NCBI RefSeq assembly: GCF_014646195.1
Contig: NZ_BMMZ01000002.1
Span: forward strand, 124,001 to 188,000
From: Microlunatus endophyticus
GTDB taxonomy: Bacteria > Actinomycetota > Actinomycetes > Propionibacteriales > Propionibacteriaceae
Direction: 5' to 3'
DNA length: 64,000 nucleotides
The notes under the pieces were generated by a model, which was not told where the DNA came from, ran no database searches, and was given only the letters and a program-made list of their open reading frames with translations. Shown piece by piece: positions 8,324-17,143 of this stretch. Position numbers and translations under genes: made by a program. Within the stretch, counting starts at the first letter, position 1. Each line of letters starts with the position of its first letter.

Positions 8324-10339
8324 GTGGGGTCGTTCAAGATCACCGTTGTGCGTGACAACGCTGCCGCCGAGCAGGAGGTCACGGACGAGACGACGGGTCT
8401 TGACCTGTTCGGCGAGGATCGTACGGTCGTCGCGGTCAAGATCAACGGCGAACTGCGCGACCTGGCGCGCGCGATCCTGGACGGCACCGAGCCTTCGACC
8501 AGCTCAGGGATCGAAGTGCGGCCGGTCTCGATCGAGAGCCAGGACGGGCTCAACGTGCTGCGGCATTCGGCCGCGCACGTCGCCGCCCAGGCGGTCCAGA
8601 CCCTGTACGCCGAGGCGAAGCTGGGCATCGGTCCGCCGATCACCGACGGCTTCTACTACGACTTCGAGGTCTCCGAGCCTTTCACCCCGGACGACCTCAA
8701 GGCCGTCGAGAAGCAGATGACCAAGATCATCAAGGAGCGGCAGCGATTCGTCCGCCGCGAGATCACCGACGATGAGGGCCGGGACGAGTTGGCCGACGAG
8801 CCGTTCAAGATCGAACTGATCGGCAAGAAGGCTGCGCTGAACAGTGACGGGACGGCTGACGAAGAGGGTGCGAGCGTCGAGGTCGGGGCCGGCCAGCTGA
8901 CCATCTACGACAACGTCCGGCGGGACGGATCCGTTGCGTGGAAGGATCTCTGCCGCGGCCCGCATGTGCCGCACACCGGTTACATCCCGGCGTATGCGAT
9001 CACCCGCAGCTCGGCGGCGTACTGGCTGGGGGATCAGAACAACCAGCAGCTGCAGCGGGTGTACGGCACCGCCTGGCCGAGCCGGGAGGCGCTGGCCGAC
9101 TACCAGCACCGGATGGCTGAGGCGGCCAAACGTGATCACCGCAAGCTCGGTGTGGAGCTCGATCTCTTCAGTTTCCCTGACGAGCTGGGCTCCGGGCTGG
9201 CGGTCTTCCATCCGAAGGGCGGCGTGCTGAAGCGGGAGATGGAGGACTACGTCCGGCGCCGGCACATCGAGGAGGGCTTCTCCTACGTCGGTACGCCGCA
9301 CCTGACCAAGGACAACCTCTTCTACACCTCCGGCCATCTGCCGTATTACTCCGAGACGATGTTCCCGCCGATGGAGTTGGAGGGCGCGCAGTACCGGGTC
9401 AAGCCGATGAACTGCCCGATGCACAACCTGATCTTCCGTTCGCGCGGACGGTCCTACCGCGAACTGCCGCTGCGATTCTTCGAATTCGGCTCGGTCTACC
9501 GGTACGAGAAGTCAGGCGTCGTGCACGGTCTGACCCGGGTCCGGGGGATGACTCAGGACGACTCGCACTCCTACGTCACCCCGGAACAGGCGCCGGCCGA
9601 GATCAAGCACCTGCTGAATTTCATCCTCGGGCTGCTGCGCGACTTCGGGCTGGACGACTACTACCTGGAGCTGTCCACCCGGGACCCGGCGTCGGACAAG
9701 TTCATCGGCACCGACGAGGAGTGGGAGACCGCCACCAGCATTCTGGAGCAGGTCGGCGTCGAGTCTGGTCTCGAGCTGGTCCCGGACCCGGGCGGCGCCG
9801 CCTTCTACGGCCCGAAGATCTCGGTGCAGACCCGGGATGCCATCGGCCGCAGTTGGCAGATGTCGACCATCCAGTACGACTTCAACCAGCCGGCGCGATT
9901 CGGCCTGGAGTATCAGGCGGCCGATGGCACCCGGCAGCAGCCGGTGATGATCCACTCGGCCAAGTTCGGTTCGATCGAGCGGTTCATCGGTGTGCTCACC
10001 GAGCATTACGCCGGTGCCTTCCCGCCCTGGCTGGCCCCGGTCCAGGTCGTCGGGATCCCGGTCGCGGCGGAGTTCGACGGGTATCTGGTCGACATCGCGG
10101 ACAAGCTGCGGCGGGCGGGCGTTCGGGTCGAGGTGGACACCAGTGACGACCGGATGCAGAAGAAGATCCGGAACTGGACCAAGCAGAAGGTGCCCTACCA
10201 GTTGATCGCCGGCGGCCAGGATGTCGACGCCGGAGCGGTGTCGTTCCGGTTCCGCGACGGCACCCAGCGCAACGGCGTGCCGGTGGACGAGGCGATCGCC
10301 GAGATCACCCGGGCGATCGCCGACCGCGTCCAGGTGTAG
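8324..10339 (+). CDS. thrS: Threonyl-tRNA synthetase
   Basis: Class II synthetase that charges tRNA-Thr with threonine. The 671 residues show the expected order: an N-terminal TGS domain (about 1-63), the editing domain with [12 protein letters not shown], the catalytic core with the zinc-site segment MNCPMHN at about 362-368, [24 protein letters not shown] and the motif-3 region [10 protein letters not shown], then the anticodon-binding domain ending in [10 protein letters not shown]. The start is a GTG with GAGGAG eight bases upstream. In the linker after the TGS domain, residues 57-62 are PSTSSG, encoded by an 18-bp dispersed repeat. It precedes the PIM lipid genes, an order also known from mycobacteria (thrS, HIT, pgsA, patA, pimA). 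Confidence 0.97.
   Translation: MGSFKITVVRDNAAAEQEVTDETTGLDLFGEDRTVVAVKINGELRDLARAILDGTEPSTSSGIEVRPVSIESQDGLNVLRHSAAHVAAQAVQTLYAEAKLGIGPPITDGFYYDFEVSEPFTPDDLKAVEKQMTKIIKERQRFVRREITDDEGRDELADEPFKIELIGKKAALNSDGTADEEGASVEVGAGQLTIYDNVRRDGSVAWKDLCRGPHVPHTGYIPAYAITRSSAAYWLGDQNNQQLQRVYGTAWPSREALADYQHRMAEAAKRDHRKLGVELDLFSFPDELGSGLAVFHPKGGVLKREMEDYVRRRHIEEGFSYVGTPHLTKDNLFYTSGHLPYYSETMFPPMELEGAQYRVKPMNCPMHNLIFRSRGRSYRELPLRFFEFGSVYRYEKSGVVHGLTRVRGMTQDDSHSYVTPEQAPAEIKHLLNFILGLLRDFGLDDYYLELSTRDPASDKFIGTDEEWETATSILEQVGVESGLELVPDPGGAAFYGPKISVQTRDAIGRSWQMSTIQYDFNQPARFGLEYQAADGTRQQPVMIHSAKFGSIERFIGVLTEHYAGAFPPWLAPVQVVGIPVAAEFDGYLVDIADKLRRAGVRVEVDTSDDRMQKKIRNWTKQKVPYQLIAGGQDVDAGAVSFRFRDGTQRNGVPVDEAIAEITRAIADRVQV
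8492..8509 (+). repeat. PSTSSG-encoding dispersed element inside thrS
   Basis: ccttcgaccagctcaggg matches at 17 of 18 bases the element ccttcgacaagctcaggg at 15925-15942. It is in frame in thrS and reads PSTSSG between the TGS and editing domains. Confidence 0.7.
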
Positions 10340-10446
10340 GCGCAGCTCCGGACAGCGCGTGGAACGGCCGCGGATGGCAATGGGTAGCAGATCGGTGCGA
10401 CCTCACACCGGTTTCCGGTCCAGTCGCGTCCAGAAGGAGGTCCCGG

Positions 10447-11190
10447 ATGACCCAGCCAGACATCGATCTTGCGGTGCTCGACATCGCCGGTACCACTGTC
10501 GACGACGGCCAGCAGGTCTACAAGGTCCTGGCCCAGACCGCACGGGCCCACGGCGCAACGCCCAGTGATGCCGACATCGCCCGCTGGCACGGAGCGGCCA
10601 AGCACGAGGCTCTGAAGGCGCTGCTGACCGAGTCGTCCGGTGTCGGGCCCGGGCCTGAGCAGCTGGCCACGGTGGTCGAGGACTTCCGGACCAGACTGCG
10701 GGCTGCTTACGCCGATCATCCACCGGTCCCGCTGCCCGGCGTCGTCGAGACGCTCGGCCGGCTCCGGCAGGCGGGCGTGCGAGTGATCCTGAACACCGGC
10801 TTCGACCGCGAGATCGTCACGACGCTGCTCGCCGCGCTCGGCTGGGACGGCGACGCGGTGGTCGACGGCGTGGTCTGCGGCTCCGAGGTCGCGCAGGGCC
10901 GGCCGGCGCCGTACATGATCTTCCGGGCGATGGAGCTGGCCGGTGTGACGGCTCGGTCCCGGGTGCTGGTGGCCGGCGACACGCCGCGTGACCTGCAGGC
11001 CGGCATCAATGCCGGTGCCGGCTATGTCGTCGGCGTCCTGTCCGGCGCCGGGACCGTCGCCGAACTCGGCGTCGAGCGGCACACCCACCTCCTGGGCTCG
11101 GTCGCCGATGTCCCGCAATTGATCGGCGCGGGCTCCGAGCAGCCTGTTTGCCCGACGGCCGGGCGGGGCGTTGTGGACCTGCCGTCCTGA
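10447..11190 (+). CDS. Phosphonatase-like HAD hydrolase
   Basis: A 247-residue haloacid-dehalogenase-superfamily hydrolase. Motif I is LAVLDIAGTTVDD near residue 7, with the first Asp as nucleophile. The following helical cap is like that of phosphonoacetaldehyde hydrolase. Motif II is VILNTGFDRE, and motifs III/IV are QGRPAPYMIF and VAGDTPRDLQAG. This matches the phosphonatase-like family related to PhnX, but no phosphonate uptake or transaminase genes are nearby, so its phosphate substrate is uncertain. The ribosome site AAGGAGG is near perfect, seven bases before ATG. It lies between thrS and the HIT gene, which are adjacent in mycobacteria, so it looks like an insertion into a conserved block. 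Confidence 0.8.
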   Translation: MTQPDIDLAVLDIAGTTVDDGQQVYKVLAQTARAHGATPSDADIARWHGAAKHEALKALLTESSGVGPGPEQLATVVEDFRTRLRAAYADHPPVPLPGVVETLGRLRQAGVRVILNTGFDREIVTTLLAALGWDGDAVVDGVVCGSEVAQGRPAPYMIFRAMELAGVTARSRVLVAGDTPRDLQAGINAGAGYVVGVLSGAGTVAELGVERHTHLLGSVADVPQLIGAGSEQPVCPTAGRGVVDLPS

Positions 11191-11196
11191 TCCGGC

Positions 11197-11226
11197 ATGC
11201 TTGGATCCGACATGCTTGGATCCGAC
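11197..11226 (+). repeat. 15-bp tandem repeat carrying duplicate start codons
   Basis: atgcttggatccgac occurs twice in a row directly before the ATG at 11227. Each copy contains an in-frame ATG, so the HIT gene has three possible starts (11197, 11212, 11227), giving zero, one or two MLGSD units at its N-terminus. Confidence 0.75.
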
Positions 11227-11817
11227 ATGAGCGACGAGAGCGCAGCGGACTTCGCCGGCGAACCCGATGGGTTCGAACGGCTGTGGACCCCGCACCGGAT
11301 GGTCTACATCGAGGGCGAGAACAAGCCGCCGGACGGCACCCCGGAAACGTGCCCGTTCTGCCGGATCCCGACCAACGACGACGAGACCGGGCTGCTGGTG
11401 CACCGCGACGAACTCGCTTTCGTCGTCCTCAACCTCTACCCGTACTCGCCGGGCCACGTCTTGGTCTGTCCCTATCGCCACGTAGCCGACTACACCGACC
11501 TGACCGAGGACGAACGGATCGCGGTCGGCCGGCTGACCGCGCAGTCGATGTCCGTGCTGCGCCAGGTCAGCGCTCCTCACGGCTTCAATCTCGGGATCAA
11601 CCAGGGCGCGGTCGCCGGTGCCGGGATCGCCGCGCATCTGCACCAGCACGTGGTCCCGCGCTGGGCCGGCGACGGCAACTTCCTGCCGGTGATCGGTCAG
11701 ACCAAGGCGATCCCGCAGCTCCTCGGCGACACCTGGAGACTCCTGCACAAGGCCTGGCCCCAGGTCGCGGACCGGACCGATCCCGGCCATCCCCTCACCG
11801 AACAGGGAGTGAGCTGA
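11227..11817 (+). CDS. HIT-family Ap4A phosphorylase/hydrolase
   Basis: A histidine-triad protein that acts on dinucleoside polyphosphates or nucleotidyl conjugates. The catalytic triad His137-x-His139-x-His141 is in AAHLHQHVVPRW, and the upstream strand LNLYPYSPGHVLVCPYRH is the purine-binding half of the fold. It closely resembles the mycobacterial Rv2613c protein, reported as an Ap4A phosphorylase, in the same position between thrS and pgsA. I use MSDE at 11227 as start by analogy. The two upstream ATGs lie in a tandem repeat and would add ten residues. Its stop is two bases before the pgsA ATG. Confidence 0.88.
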   Translation: MSDESAADFAGEPDGFERLWTPHRMVYIEGENKPPDGTPETCPFCRIPTNDDETGLLVHRDELAFVVLNLYPYSPGHVLVCPYRHVADYTDLTEDERIAVGRLTAQSMSVLRQVSAPHGFNLGINQGAVAGAGIAAHLHQHVVPRWAGDGNFLPVIGQTKAIPQLLGDTWRLLHKAWPQVADRTDPGHPLTEQGVS

Positions 11818-11819
11818 TC

Positions 11820-12473
11820 ATGCTCGAACGATTCCGCGCAGCCTGGACGAAGGTGATCTCTCCGATCGCCGCCTTCTTCGTCCGGCACAACGTGTCGCCG
11901 GACGTGATCACGATCATCGGCACGATCGGCGTCATGCTCGGGGCGATCATCTGCTACCCGCAAGGTTGGCTCTGGCAGGGCACTGTGGTGATCTTCATCT
12001 TCGTCTTCTCCGACATGGTCGACGGGCAGATGGCCCGTAGCACCGGCCGCAGCAGCAAGTGGGGTGCCTTCCTGGACTCCAGCCTCGACCGGGTCGGCGA
12101 CGGTGCGGTCTTCGGCGGGATCACGCTCTACTTCGTCTACGGTTACTCGGTCGCCGGCCGCACTCCGGCCTTCGGCTGGACGACGATCTGGGCGGCGGTC
12201 ACCCTCTGGGCGCTGGTGATGGGGCAGTTGACTTCCTACGTCAAGGCCAGGGCCGAGAGCCTCGGCTACCACGCCGACGGGGGACTGGCTGCTCGCGCCG
12301 ACCGGTTGCTGATCGTCCTGATGGGGGCCTGGCTCGCAGGCCTCGGCATCCCGTATGTGCTGGAACTCGCCGTCAGCGCTCTGGCTGTGATGAGCACGTT
12401 CACCGTCTTCCAGCGGATCCTCAAGGTCCGCAACCAGGCGACCGAGCAGGACGCCCGGGGTGCAGGTGCCTGA
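11820..12473 (+). CDS. pgsA: Phosphatidylinositol phosphate synthase (CDP-alcohol phosphatidyltransferase)
   Basis: A membrane enzyme of 217 residues that joins CDP-diacylglycerol and inositol 1-phosphate to give phosphatidylinositol phosphate, the first step of PI and PIM lipids in actinobacteria. The CDP-alcohol motif D-x2-DG-x2-AR-x9-G-x3-D-x3-D is complete, beginning at Asp65/Asp68 (DMVDGQMAR) and ending in GAFLDSSLDR. Several hydrophobic helices follow (about residues 33-64, 98-112, 120-138 and 164-190). The gene starts two bases after the HIT stop and overlaps patA, so it is mid-operon. Context with patA and pimA supports the PIP-synthase role over phosphatidylglycerophosphate synthase. 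Confidence 0.93.
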   Translation: MLERFRAAWTKVISPIAAFFVRHNVSPDVITIIGTIGVMLGAIICYPQGWLWQGTVVIFIFVFSDMVDGQMARSTGRSSKWGAFLDSSLDRVGDGAVFGGITLYFVYGYSVAGRTPAFGWTTIWAAVTLWALVMGQLTSYVKARAESLGYHADGGLAARADRLLIVLMGAWLAGLGIPYVLELAVSALAVMSTFTVFQRILKVRNQATEQDARGAGA

Positions 12474-13380
12474 TCAGCCGGCACCGCGCCGGCGTCCGAG
12501 CGGCCCGCAGGGGGCGCAGGCGGTCCTGCTGCGGCTTCTCTACCAGCTCGGTTGGCGGGTCGGCCCGCGCATCCCCGCGGTGCTGCAGGAGATGGTCATC
12601 TCCGCCGGCGCGGCGATCGCAGTCGACCGCGGCGGCCGCCCTATCGACCAATACGCCGAGAACCTGCGATACGCCACCGGTCGCGAGCCCGATCAGGAGC
12701 TGCTGCGGGCCGGGATCGCTTCCTATCTGCGGAATTTCCTGGAGATGTTCTCGCTGCCGGGCTGGAGTCGGTCCAAGATCATCGCCCGGGTGAGCACTTC
12801 GGGCGAGGGTGATCTGCGCCGGGCGATGGCCGATCAGGGCGCTGTGATCGCCCTGCCGCACAGCGGCAATTGGGACCTCGCCGGCGCCTGGGCCTGCCTG
12901 ACCGGGATGCCGGTCAGCACGGTCGCCGAGGAGCTTTCCGGACCGGAGTACGAGGAGTTCCTGGCCTTCCGCGAGGGTCTGGGCATGCAGGTGATCGGGC
13001 ACCGGGATCCGGCTGCGCTGTCGGAGCTGATGGCGGCCGTACGCCGCGGCCGGTTGATCTGTCTGGTCGCCGACCGGGATCTGGTGGGCAGCGGGGTGCC
13101 GGTGACCTGGAACGGTCACCCGGTCACCATGCCTGCCGGGCCGGCGCTGGTTGCCCGGCGCACCGGGGCGGCGCTGTTCCCGATGGTCACCTGGTTCACC
13201 AACGACGGGCTGCGGCTCGACATCGGCCCGCGGATCGCCCACCGGCCGGGCCGGGCCGGCCTGGTGGCGATGATCCAGGACGAGGCTGACTATTTCGCGG
13301 ACCGGATCGCCCGGCGCCCGCAGGACTGGCATCTGATGCAGCCCTTCTTCACCCGCGGCCCGGCCGGGGCATCAGCGTGA
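12460..13380 (+). CDS. patA: Phosphatidylinositol mannoside acyltransferase
   Basis: A lysophospholipid-acyltransferase-family (LpxL/HtrB-like) enzyme of 306 residues that adds a fatty acyl chain to the mannose of phosphatidylinositol monomannoside. The catalytic H-x4-D is His134...Asp139 in PHSGNWD, and the later substrate motif is LVADRDLVGSG. The GTG start at 12460 lies inside the end of pgsA (14-base overlap); GTG 12466 is also possible. Its stop overlaps the GTG of pimA. The gene order pgsA-patA-pimA is the standard actinobacterial PIM operon, which fixes the assignment well. Confidence 0.92.
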   Translation: MQVPDQPAPRRRPSGPQGAQAVLLRLLYQLGWRVGPRIPAVLQEMVISAGAAIAVDRGGRPIDQYAENLRYATGREPDQELLRAGIASYLRNFLEMFSLPGWSRSKIIARVSTSGEGDLRRAMADQGAVIALPHSGNWDLAGAWACLTGMPVSTVAEELSGPEYEEFLAFREGLGMQVIGHRDPAALSELMAAVRRGRLICLVADRDLVGSGVPVTWNGHPVTMPAGPALVARRTGAALFPMVTWFTNDGLRLDIGPRIAHRPGRAGLVAMIQDEADYFADRIARRPQDWHLMQPFFTRGPAGASA

Positions 13381-14684
13381 CTGAACTGCTTCCTGCCGGT
13401 CTGTCGGAAGATCTCCCAGATGCCCGGCAGCCGTTGACCGTCGGCCTGGTCTGCCCGTACTCACTGTCGGTGCCCGGCGGCGTACAGAACCATGTTCTCG
13501 GGCTCGCCGGCTACCTGACGGCGGCTGGTGACCGGGTCCACATCCTGGCGCCCGGTGATCTTGATCCGCGGCGTGCCCGGCAGTACGGCGTCGACCCCGC
13601 GGTGATCACCTCGGCCGGCGGTTCGGTGCCGGTGCCGTACAACGGCTCGGTCGCGCGGGTCGGTCTCGGGCCGGCCATCGAGGTCCGGGTACGGCGCTGG
13701 CTCGGTCTGGTCCGTCCCGATCTGGTGCACATCCACGAACCGCTCGCTCCGGGCGCGTCCCTGGCCGCCCTGGTGGCCAGCCGGGCACCGGTCGTCGCGA
13801 CGTATCACACCGCGACTCCGAGGTCGGCGCTGATGCGGATGGCCGGTCTCGTCCTCGGCCCGGTGATCGACAAGATCACTATCGGGGTCGCGGTGTCCGA
13901 ACCGGCCCGCGGTGTCGTCACGAGCCATCTGGACCGCGATCCGGACGTGGTCCCCAACGGTTTCCGGCTCGCCGAATTCGATCATGCCGGTGTTGATCAT
14001 GAGGGTGGCGGTCCGGCGACCGGCCCGTGGCGTGCCGGCGATCATCCGCGGCTGGTCTTCCTCGGCCGGCTGCAGGAGCCGCGCAAGGGGCTGCAGGTGC
14101 TGCTCGACGCGCTGCCGATGATCAAACAGCGCCGCCCCGACCTCGAGGTGGTGATCGCCGGCAGTGGCAGCCAGGCACGGATGGACAAGATCATCCGCCG
14201 CAGCGGCGTACCGGTGGACCGGGTGCTCACCGGTCAGGTCGACGACAGCACGCGGACCGCATTGCTGCGCGGTGCCGACGTCTTCGTCGCGCCGCACCGG
14301 GAACGGGAGAGTTTCGGCATCGTGTTGATCGAGGCGATGGCTGCCGGCGCCACTGTGGTTGCCTCCGACCTGCCGGCCTTCACCGATCTGCTCGGCGATG
14401 CCGGCGGCGATCCGCTCGGCTACGTCTTCCCGGCCGGGGACCCCGCCGCTCTGGCCCGTACGGTGACCCGGGCGCTGGATTCGGACCGTACGCTGCTCAA
14501 CCTTCGGGCTCGGCGTGCGGTGGGCCGCTACGACTGGTCGGTCGTCGGCCCCCGGATCCGGACGCTGTACGGTCGAGCCACCGGGACGGCGAGCGACGAC
14601 CCGACCGATGACCCGACCGATGACCCGACAGCCGGGACCTTCCGGCGGGATGCTCTATTCCCGAACCGGCGGCGGAATCGTTAA
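13377..14684 (+). CDS. pimA: Phosphatidyl-myo-inositol mannosyltransferase
   Basis: A GT4 enzyme that transfers the first mannose from GDP-mannose to the 2-position of phosphatidylinositol at the inner membrane face. Characteristic segments are VCPYSLSVPGGVQNHVLGLA near the N-terminus, DLVHIHEPLAPG, VATYHTATPRS, VPNGF, LVFLGRLQEPRKGL, and the donor-site motif HRERESFGIVLIEAMAAG. It is translationally coupled to patA (GTGA overlap). At 435 residues it is somewhat longer than mycobacterial PimA: the tail has a DPTD repeat encoded by the 12-bp unit gacccgaccgat at 14598-14609 and 14610-14621, plus a partial third, followed by an Arg-rich end. Confidence 0.92.
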   Translation: MTELLPAGLSEDLPDARQPLTVGLVCPYSLSVPGGVQNHVLGLAGYLTAAGDRVHILAPGDLDPRRARQYGVDPAVITSAGGSVPVPYNGSVARVGLGPAIEVRVRRWLGLVRPDLVHIHEPLAPGASLAALVASRAPVVATYHTATPRSALMRMAGLVLGPVIDKITIGVAVSEPARGVVTSHLDRDPDVVPNGFRLAEFDHAGVDHEGGGPATGPWRAGDHPRLVFLGRLQEPRKGLQVLLDALPMIKQRRPDLEVVIAGSGSQARMDKIIRRSGVPVDRVLTGQVDDSTRTALLRGADVFVAPHRERESFGIVLIEAMAAGATVVASDLPAFTDLLGDAGGDPLGYVFPAGDPAALARTVTRALDSDRTLLNLRARRAVGRYDWSVVGPRIRTLYGRATGTASDDPTDDPTDDPTAGTFRRDALFPNRRRNR

Positions 14685-14694
14685 GGTCACCGGC

Positions 14695-15531
14695 GTGGAT
14701 GCTCATGCCTCGGCGGACGGTCGGCGGGCCAGGCACGCCCCGGACGCGAGCATGGATCTGCTCAAACAGATCATCGAGCAGCCCGTCGATCCTGACTACG
14801 CCGCGGTCGCGGCGCGGCAACCTGACCGGCGCAAGCGGGACACCAACCGGTCGCGATTGGCGTTCGCGGTGATCATCGTGGTGATCGGCGTCCTGTTCAC
14901 CGTCGCCGCCCTGCAGACGACCCGGTCGAGGCCGGCGGCGGCGAAGGAGCGCGACCAACTCGTCGCCCGGATCAAGTCGGCCCAGACCAGTCGTGACGCG
15001 ATGCGTCAGCAGGCCGACTCGCTGGCCGCAGAGAATGCCCGACTGCGCAGCAACGGGCTCGGCGACGACGCGGAGGACCAGCAGCTGCGTCAACAGCTGG
15101 CCGGCCTGGAGTCGGTGACCGGCGCCGGTGCCGTGACCGGCCCGGGCCTGAAGATCGTCGTCGACGACGGCACCGGGGCTGCCGGTGACAATCAGGTGCT
15201 GGACGTGGACCTGCAGGTGCTGGTCAACGGCCTGTGGCAGGCAGGAGCCGAGGCGATCCAGATCAACGGGCAGCGGCTCACCGCGCTCAGTGCGATCCGT
15301 GAGGCCGGCCAGGCGATCACCGTCAACTACCGGTCGCTGACGGGACCGTACGAGGTGGATGCGATCGGTGATCCGGATACGCTGCAGGCACGGTTGCTGG
15401 AGACGTCGGCCGGACCCTGGTGGAATTCGCTGAAGGACGAACAGGGCATGCGCTACGACGTGTCCACCAGCTCGGAGTTGCACCTGGCGGCGGTGCCCGG
15501 GCTGACCGTACGGAGCGGAAGGACGCGATGA
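14695..15531 (+). CDS. DUF881-family membrane-anchored protein (first copy)
   Basis: A 278-residue protein with one N-terminal membrane helix (LAFAVIIVVIGVLFTVAAL, about residues 60-78), a short coiled coil rich in Gln and Arg, and the extracellular DUF881 domain containing GPGLKIVVDDG, VLVNGLWQAGAEAIQING and GPYEVDAIGDPDTLQ. The family has no proven function; in actinobacteria two copies flank the sbp gene next to gcvH, and here the layout is the same. I selected GTG 14695 because TAAGG lies seven bases upstream; the frame stays open further upstream. The stop overlaps the sbp ATG. Confidence 0.85.
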   Translation: MDAHASADGRRARHAPDASMDLLKQIIEQPVDPDYAAVAARQPDRRKRDTNRSRLAFAVIIVVIGVLFTVAALQTTRSRPAAAKERDQLVARIKSAQTSRDAMRQQADSLAAENARLRSNGLGDDAEDQQLRQQLAGLESVTGAGAVTGPGLKIVVDDGTGAAGDNQVLDVDLQVLVNGLWQAGAEAIQINGQRLTALSAIREAGQAITVNYRSLTGPYEVDAIGDPDTLQARLLETSAGPWWNSLKDEQGMRYDVSTSSELHLAAVPGLTVRSGRTR

Positions 15532-15860
15532 TCCCGATCCTCGGCCTGATCGCCGGCATCATCCTCGGCCTGGTCCTCCAGCCGGGAGTCCCGGACTTCC
15601 TCCAGCCGTACCTGCCGATCGCCATCGTGGCCGCCATGGACGCCCTGTTCGGTGCCTTCCGCGCCTATCTGGAGGGGACCTTCACCGACCGGGTCTTCGT
15701 GGTGTCCTTCATCTCCAACGTTCTGATCGCCGCCGCGATCGTCTACGTAGGCGATCAGATCGGCGTCGGGTCCCAGCTGTCCACCGGCGTCGTGGTGGTG
15801 CTGGGCATCCGGATCTTCACCAACGCCGCAGCCATCCGGAGGGCCTTGTTCCATGCCTGA
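15528..15860 (+). CDS. Small basic membrane protein (sbp/DUF1290)
   Basis: A 110-residue hydrophobic protein with about three to four membrane segments, starting MIPILGLIAGIILGLVL. The segment YLPIAIVAAMDALFGAFRAYLEG is characteristic of the small basic protein family (DUF1290). Function is unknown. It sits between two DUF881 genes with overlaps on both sides (ATGA, and 8 bases), as in Mycobacterium Rv1823-Rv1825, suggesting that the three products act together at the membrane. Confidence 0.88.
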   Translation: MIPILGLIAGIILGLVLQPGVPDFLQPYLPIAIVAAMDALFGAFRAYLEGTFTDRVFVVSFISNVLIAAAIVYVGDQIGVGSQLSTGVVVVLGIRIFTNAAAIRRALFHA

Positions 15861-16689
15861 CGACGCGCAGACCCCTGAGCCCGACGTCAAGACCCCTGAG
15901 CTTGTCGAAGGGGCGGACGACAGACCTTCGACAAGCTCAGGGACCGAGGGGAGTTCCGGCCCGTGGCGCCGGATCCGGCGTGCCTTCACCCGGCCCGGCA
16001 AGGGTCAGCTGATCGCTGCGCTGATGTTGTTCCTGGTCGCGTTCGGCGGCGTATTGCAGGTGCGGAGCAATCGCACCGACGACACCTACGCCAATGCCCG
16101 GCAGGACGATCTGGTCCAGATCCTCGACGGACTGAACAGCGAGTCGCGCCGGCTGCAGGGCGAGATCGAGGATTTGCAGAAGACCCGGGACAACCTCCGT
16201 TCCGGCGCCAACCGGCAGCAGGTGGCCCGGAGCGAGACCCGGCTGCGGATCGGCGATCTGGGCATTCTGGCCGGCACCGAGAAGGCCGAGGGGCCGGGCG
16301 TACGGATCACCGTCACCGACCCGCACCAAAAGCTGACGCCGGAGCTGATGCTGGAGGGAATCGAGGAACTCCGCGACGCCGGTGCGGAGGCGATCGAGAT
16401 CGACAACAGCTACCGAGTGGTGGCCACTACCTACTTCGCGGGCACTGCCGGTAACGTGACGGTCGACGGGCAACCCATCGGCAGCCCCGTGGTGATTGAA
16501 GCGATCGGGGACAGCGACAGTCTGGCCTCCGGCGCGGATTTCCGCGGTGGTTTCGCCGACCAGGTCACCGGAAGCACCCAAGGGCAGGTCGAGATCGTTC
16601 GCAAGTCCACGATCGACATCGACTCCTTGCACACCCAGAAGAAGAATCAGTACGCTCGCCCAGCATCGTCGCCGTCGGCGAAGCGATGA
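15853..16689 (+). CDS. DUF881-family membrane-anchored protein (second copy)
   Basis: A 278-residue paralogue of the protein at 14695-15531, with a membrane helix near residues 53-72 (IAALMLFLVAFGGVLQV), a coiled coil with DLVQILDGLNSESRRLQGEIE, and a C-terminal DUF881 domain (GPGVRITVTDPH, GAEAIEIDNSYRV, VVIEAIGDS). Its first 30 residues are unusual: an 18-bp element occurs in both orientations and is read in frame as PELVEG (15-20) and PSTSSG (25-30), so the cytoplasmic tail is partly repeat-derived. It overlaps sbp by 8 bases and is followed by gcvH. Confidence 0.85.
   Translation: MPDDAQTPEPDVKTPELVEGADDRPSTSSGTEGSSGPWRRIRRAFTRPGKGQLIAALMLFLVAFGGVLQVRSNRTDDTYANARQDDLVQILDGLNSESRRLQGEIEDLQKTRDNLRSGANRQQVARSETRLRIGDLGILAGTEKAEGPGVRITVTDPHQKLTPELMLEGIEELRDAGAEAIEIDNSYRVVATTYFAGTAGNVTVDGQPIGSPVVIEAIGDSDSLASGADFRGGFADQVTGSTQGQVEIVRKSTIDIDSLHTQKKNQYARPASSPSAKR
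15894..15942. repeat. Perfect 18-bp inverted repeat (PELVEG/PSTSSG element pair)
   Basis: ccctgagcttgtcgaagg at 15894-15911 is the exact reverse complement of ccttcgacaagctcaggg at 15925-15942, with 13 bases between them. The pair lies inside a coding region yet could form a strong hairpin in DNA or mRNA. A partial third copy of the left end (acccctgagc) begins at 15871. Confidence 0.85.
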
Positions 16690-16732
16690 CCAGTGACCGA
16701 CCAGCAGGCGCACACACCGAGGAGCCAAGTTC

Positions 16733-17119
16733 GTGCCCGAATACCCCGAGGATCTGAAGTACACCGCTGAGCACGAGTGGGTCCGTCAGGGCAACGAGGC
16801 CGGCGTGCGGATCGGGATCACCGAGTACGCCGCCGAGCAGCTCGGTGACATCGTCTTCGTCTCGCTGCCGGCCGTCGGGGACGAGGTGACCGCCGGCGAC
16901 TCGTGCGGAGAGCTGGAATCAACCAAATCGGTCTCCGACGTGTTCTCCCCGGTCTCGGGGACCGTCACCGCGATCAACCAGGCACTGGAGGACAGCCCCG
17001 AGCAGGTCAACACCGACCCGTACGGCGACGGCTGGCTGTTCGAGGTGGAGACTGCCGCCGGCACCGATCTGGATGACCTGTTGGATGCGGACGCCTACGC
17101 TGAACACGTGGACAGCTGA
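16733..17119 (+). CDS. gcvH: Glycine cleavage system H protein
   Basis: The lipoyl carrier of the glycine cleavage complex, which shuttles the aminomethyl group between the P, T and L proteins. At 128 residues it has the usual length. The lipoylation lysine is Lys65 in ELESTKSVSDVFSP, and the surrounding fold motifs (YTAEHEWVR, GITEYAAEQLGDIVFV, NTDPYGDGWLFEVE) are complete. It starts with GTG after AGGAG. gcvP is further downstream; gcvT is not in the window. Confidence 0.95.
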   Translation: MPEYPEDLKYTAEHEWVRQGNEAGVRIGITEYAAEQLGDIVFVSLPAVGDEVTAGDSCGELESTKSVSDVFSPVSGTVTAINQALEDSPEQVNTDPYGDGWLFEVETAAGTDLDDLLDADAYAEHVDS

Positions 17120-17143
17120 ACACGTCGATCGGATGTTTGTCGG

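Noticed and set aside
14598..14630. DPTD repeat in PimA as a distinct domain
   Set aside because: It is only two and a half copies of a 12-bp unit at the end of the enzyme, best explained as slippage in a disordered tail.
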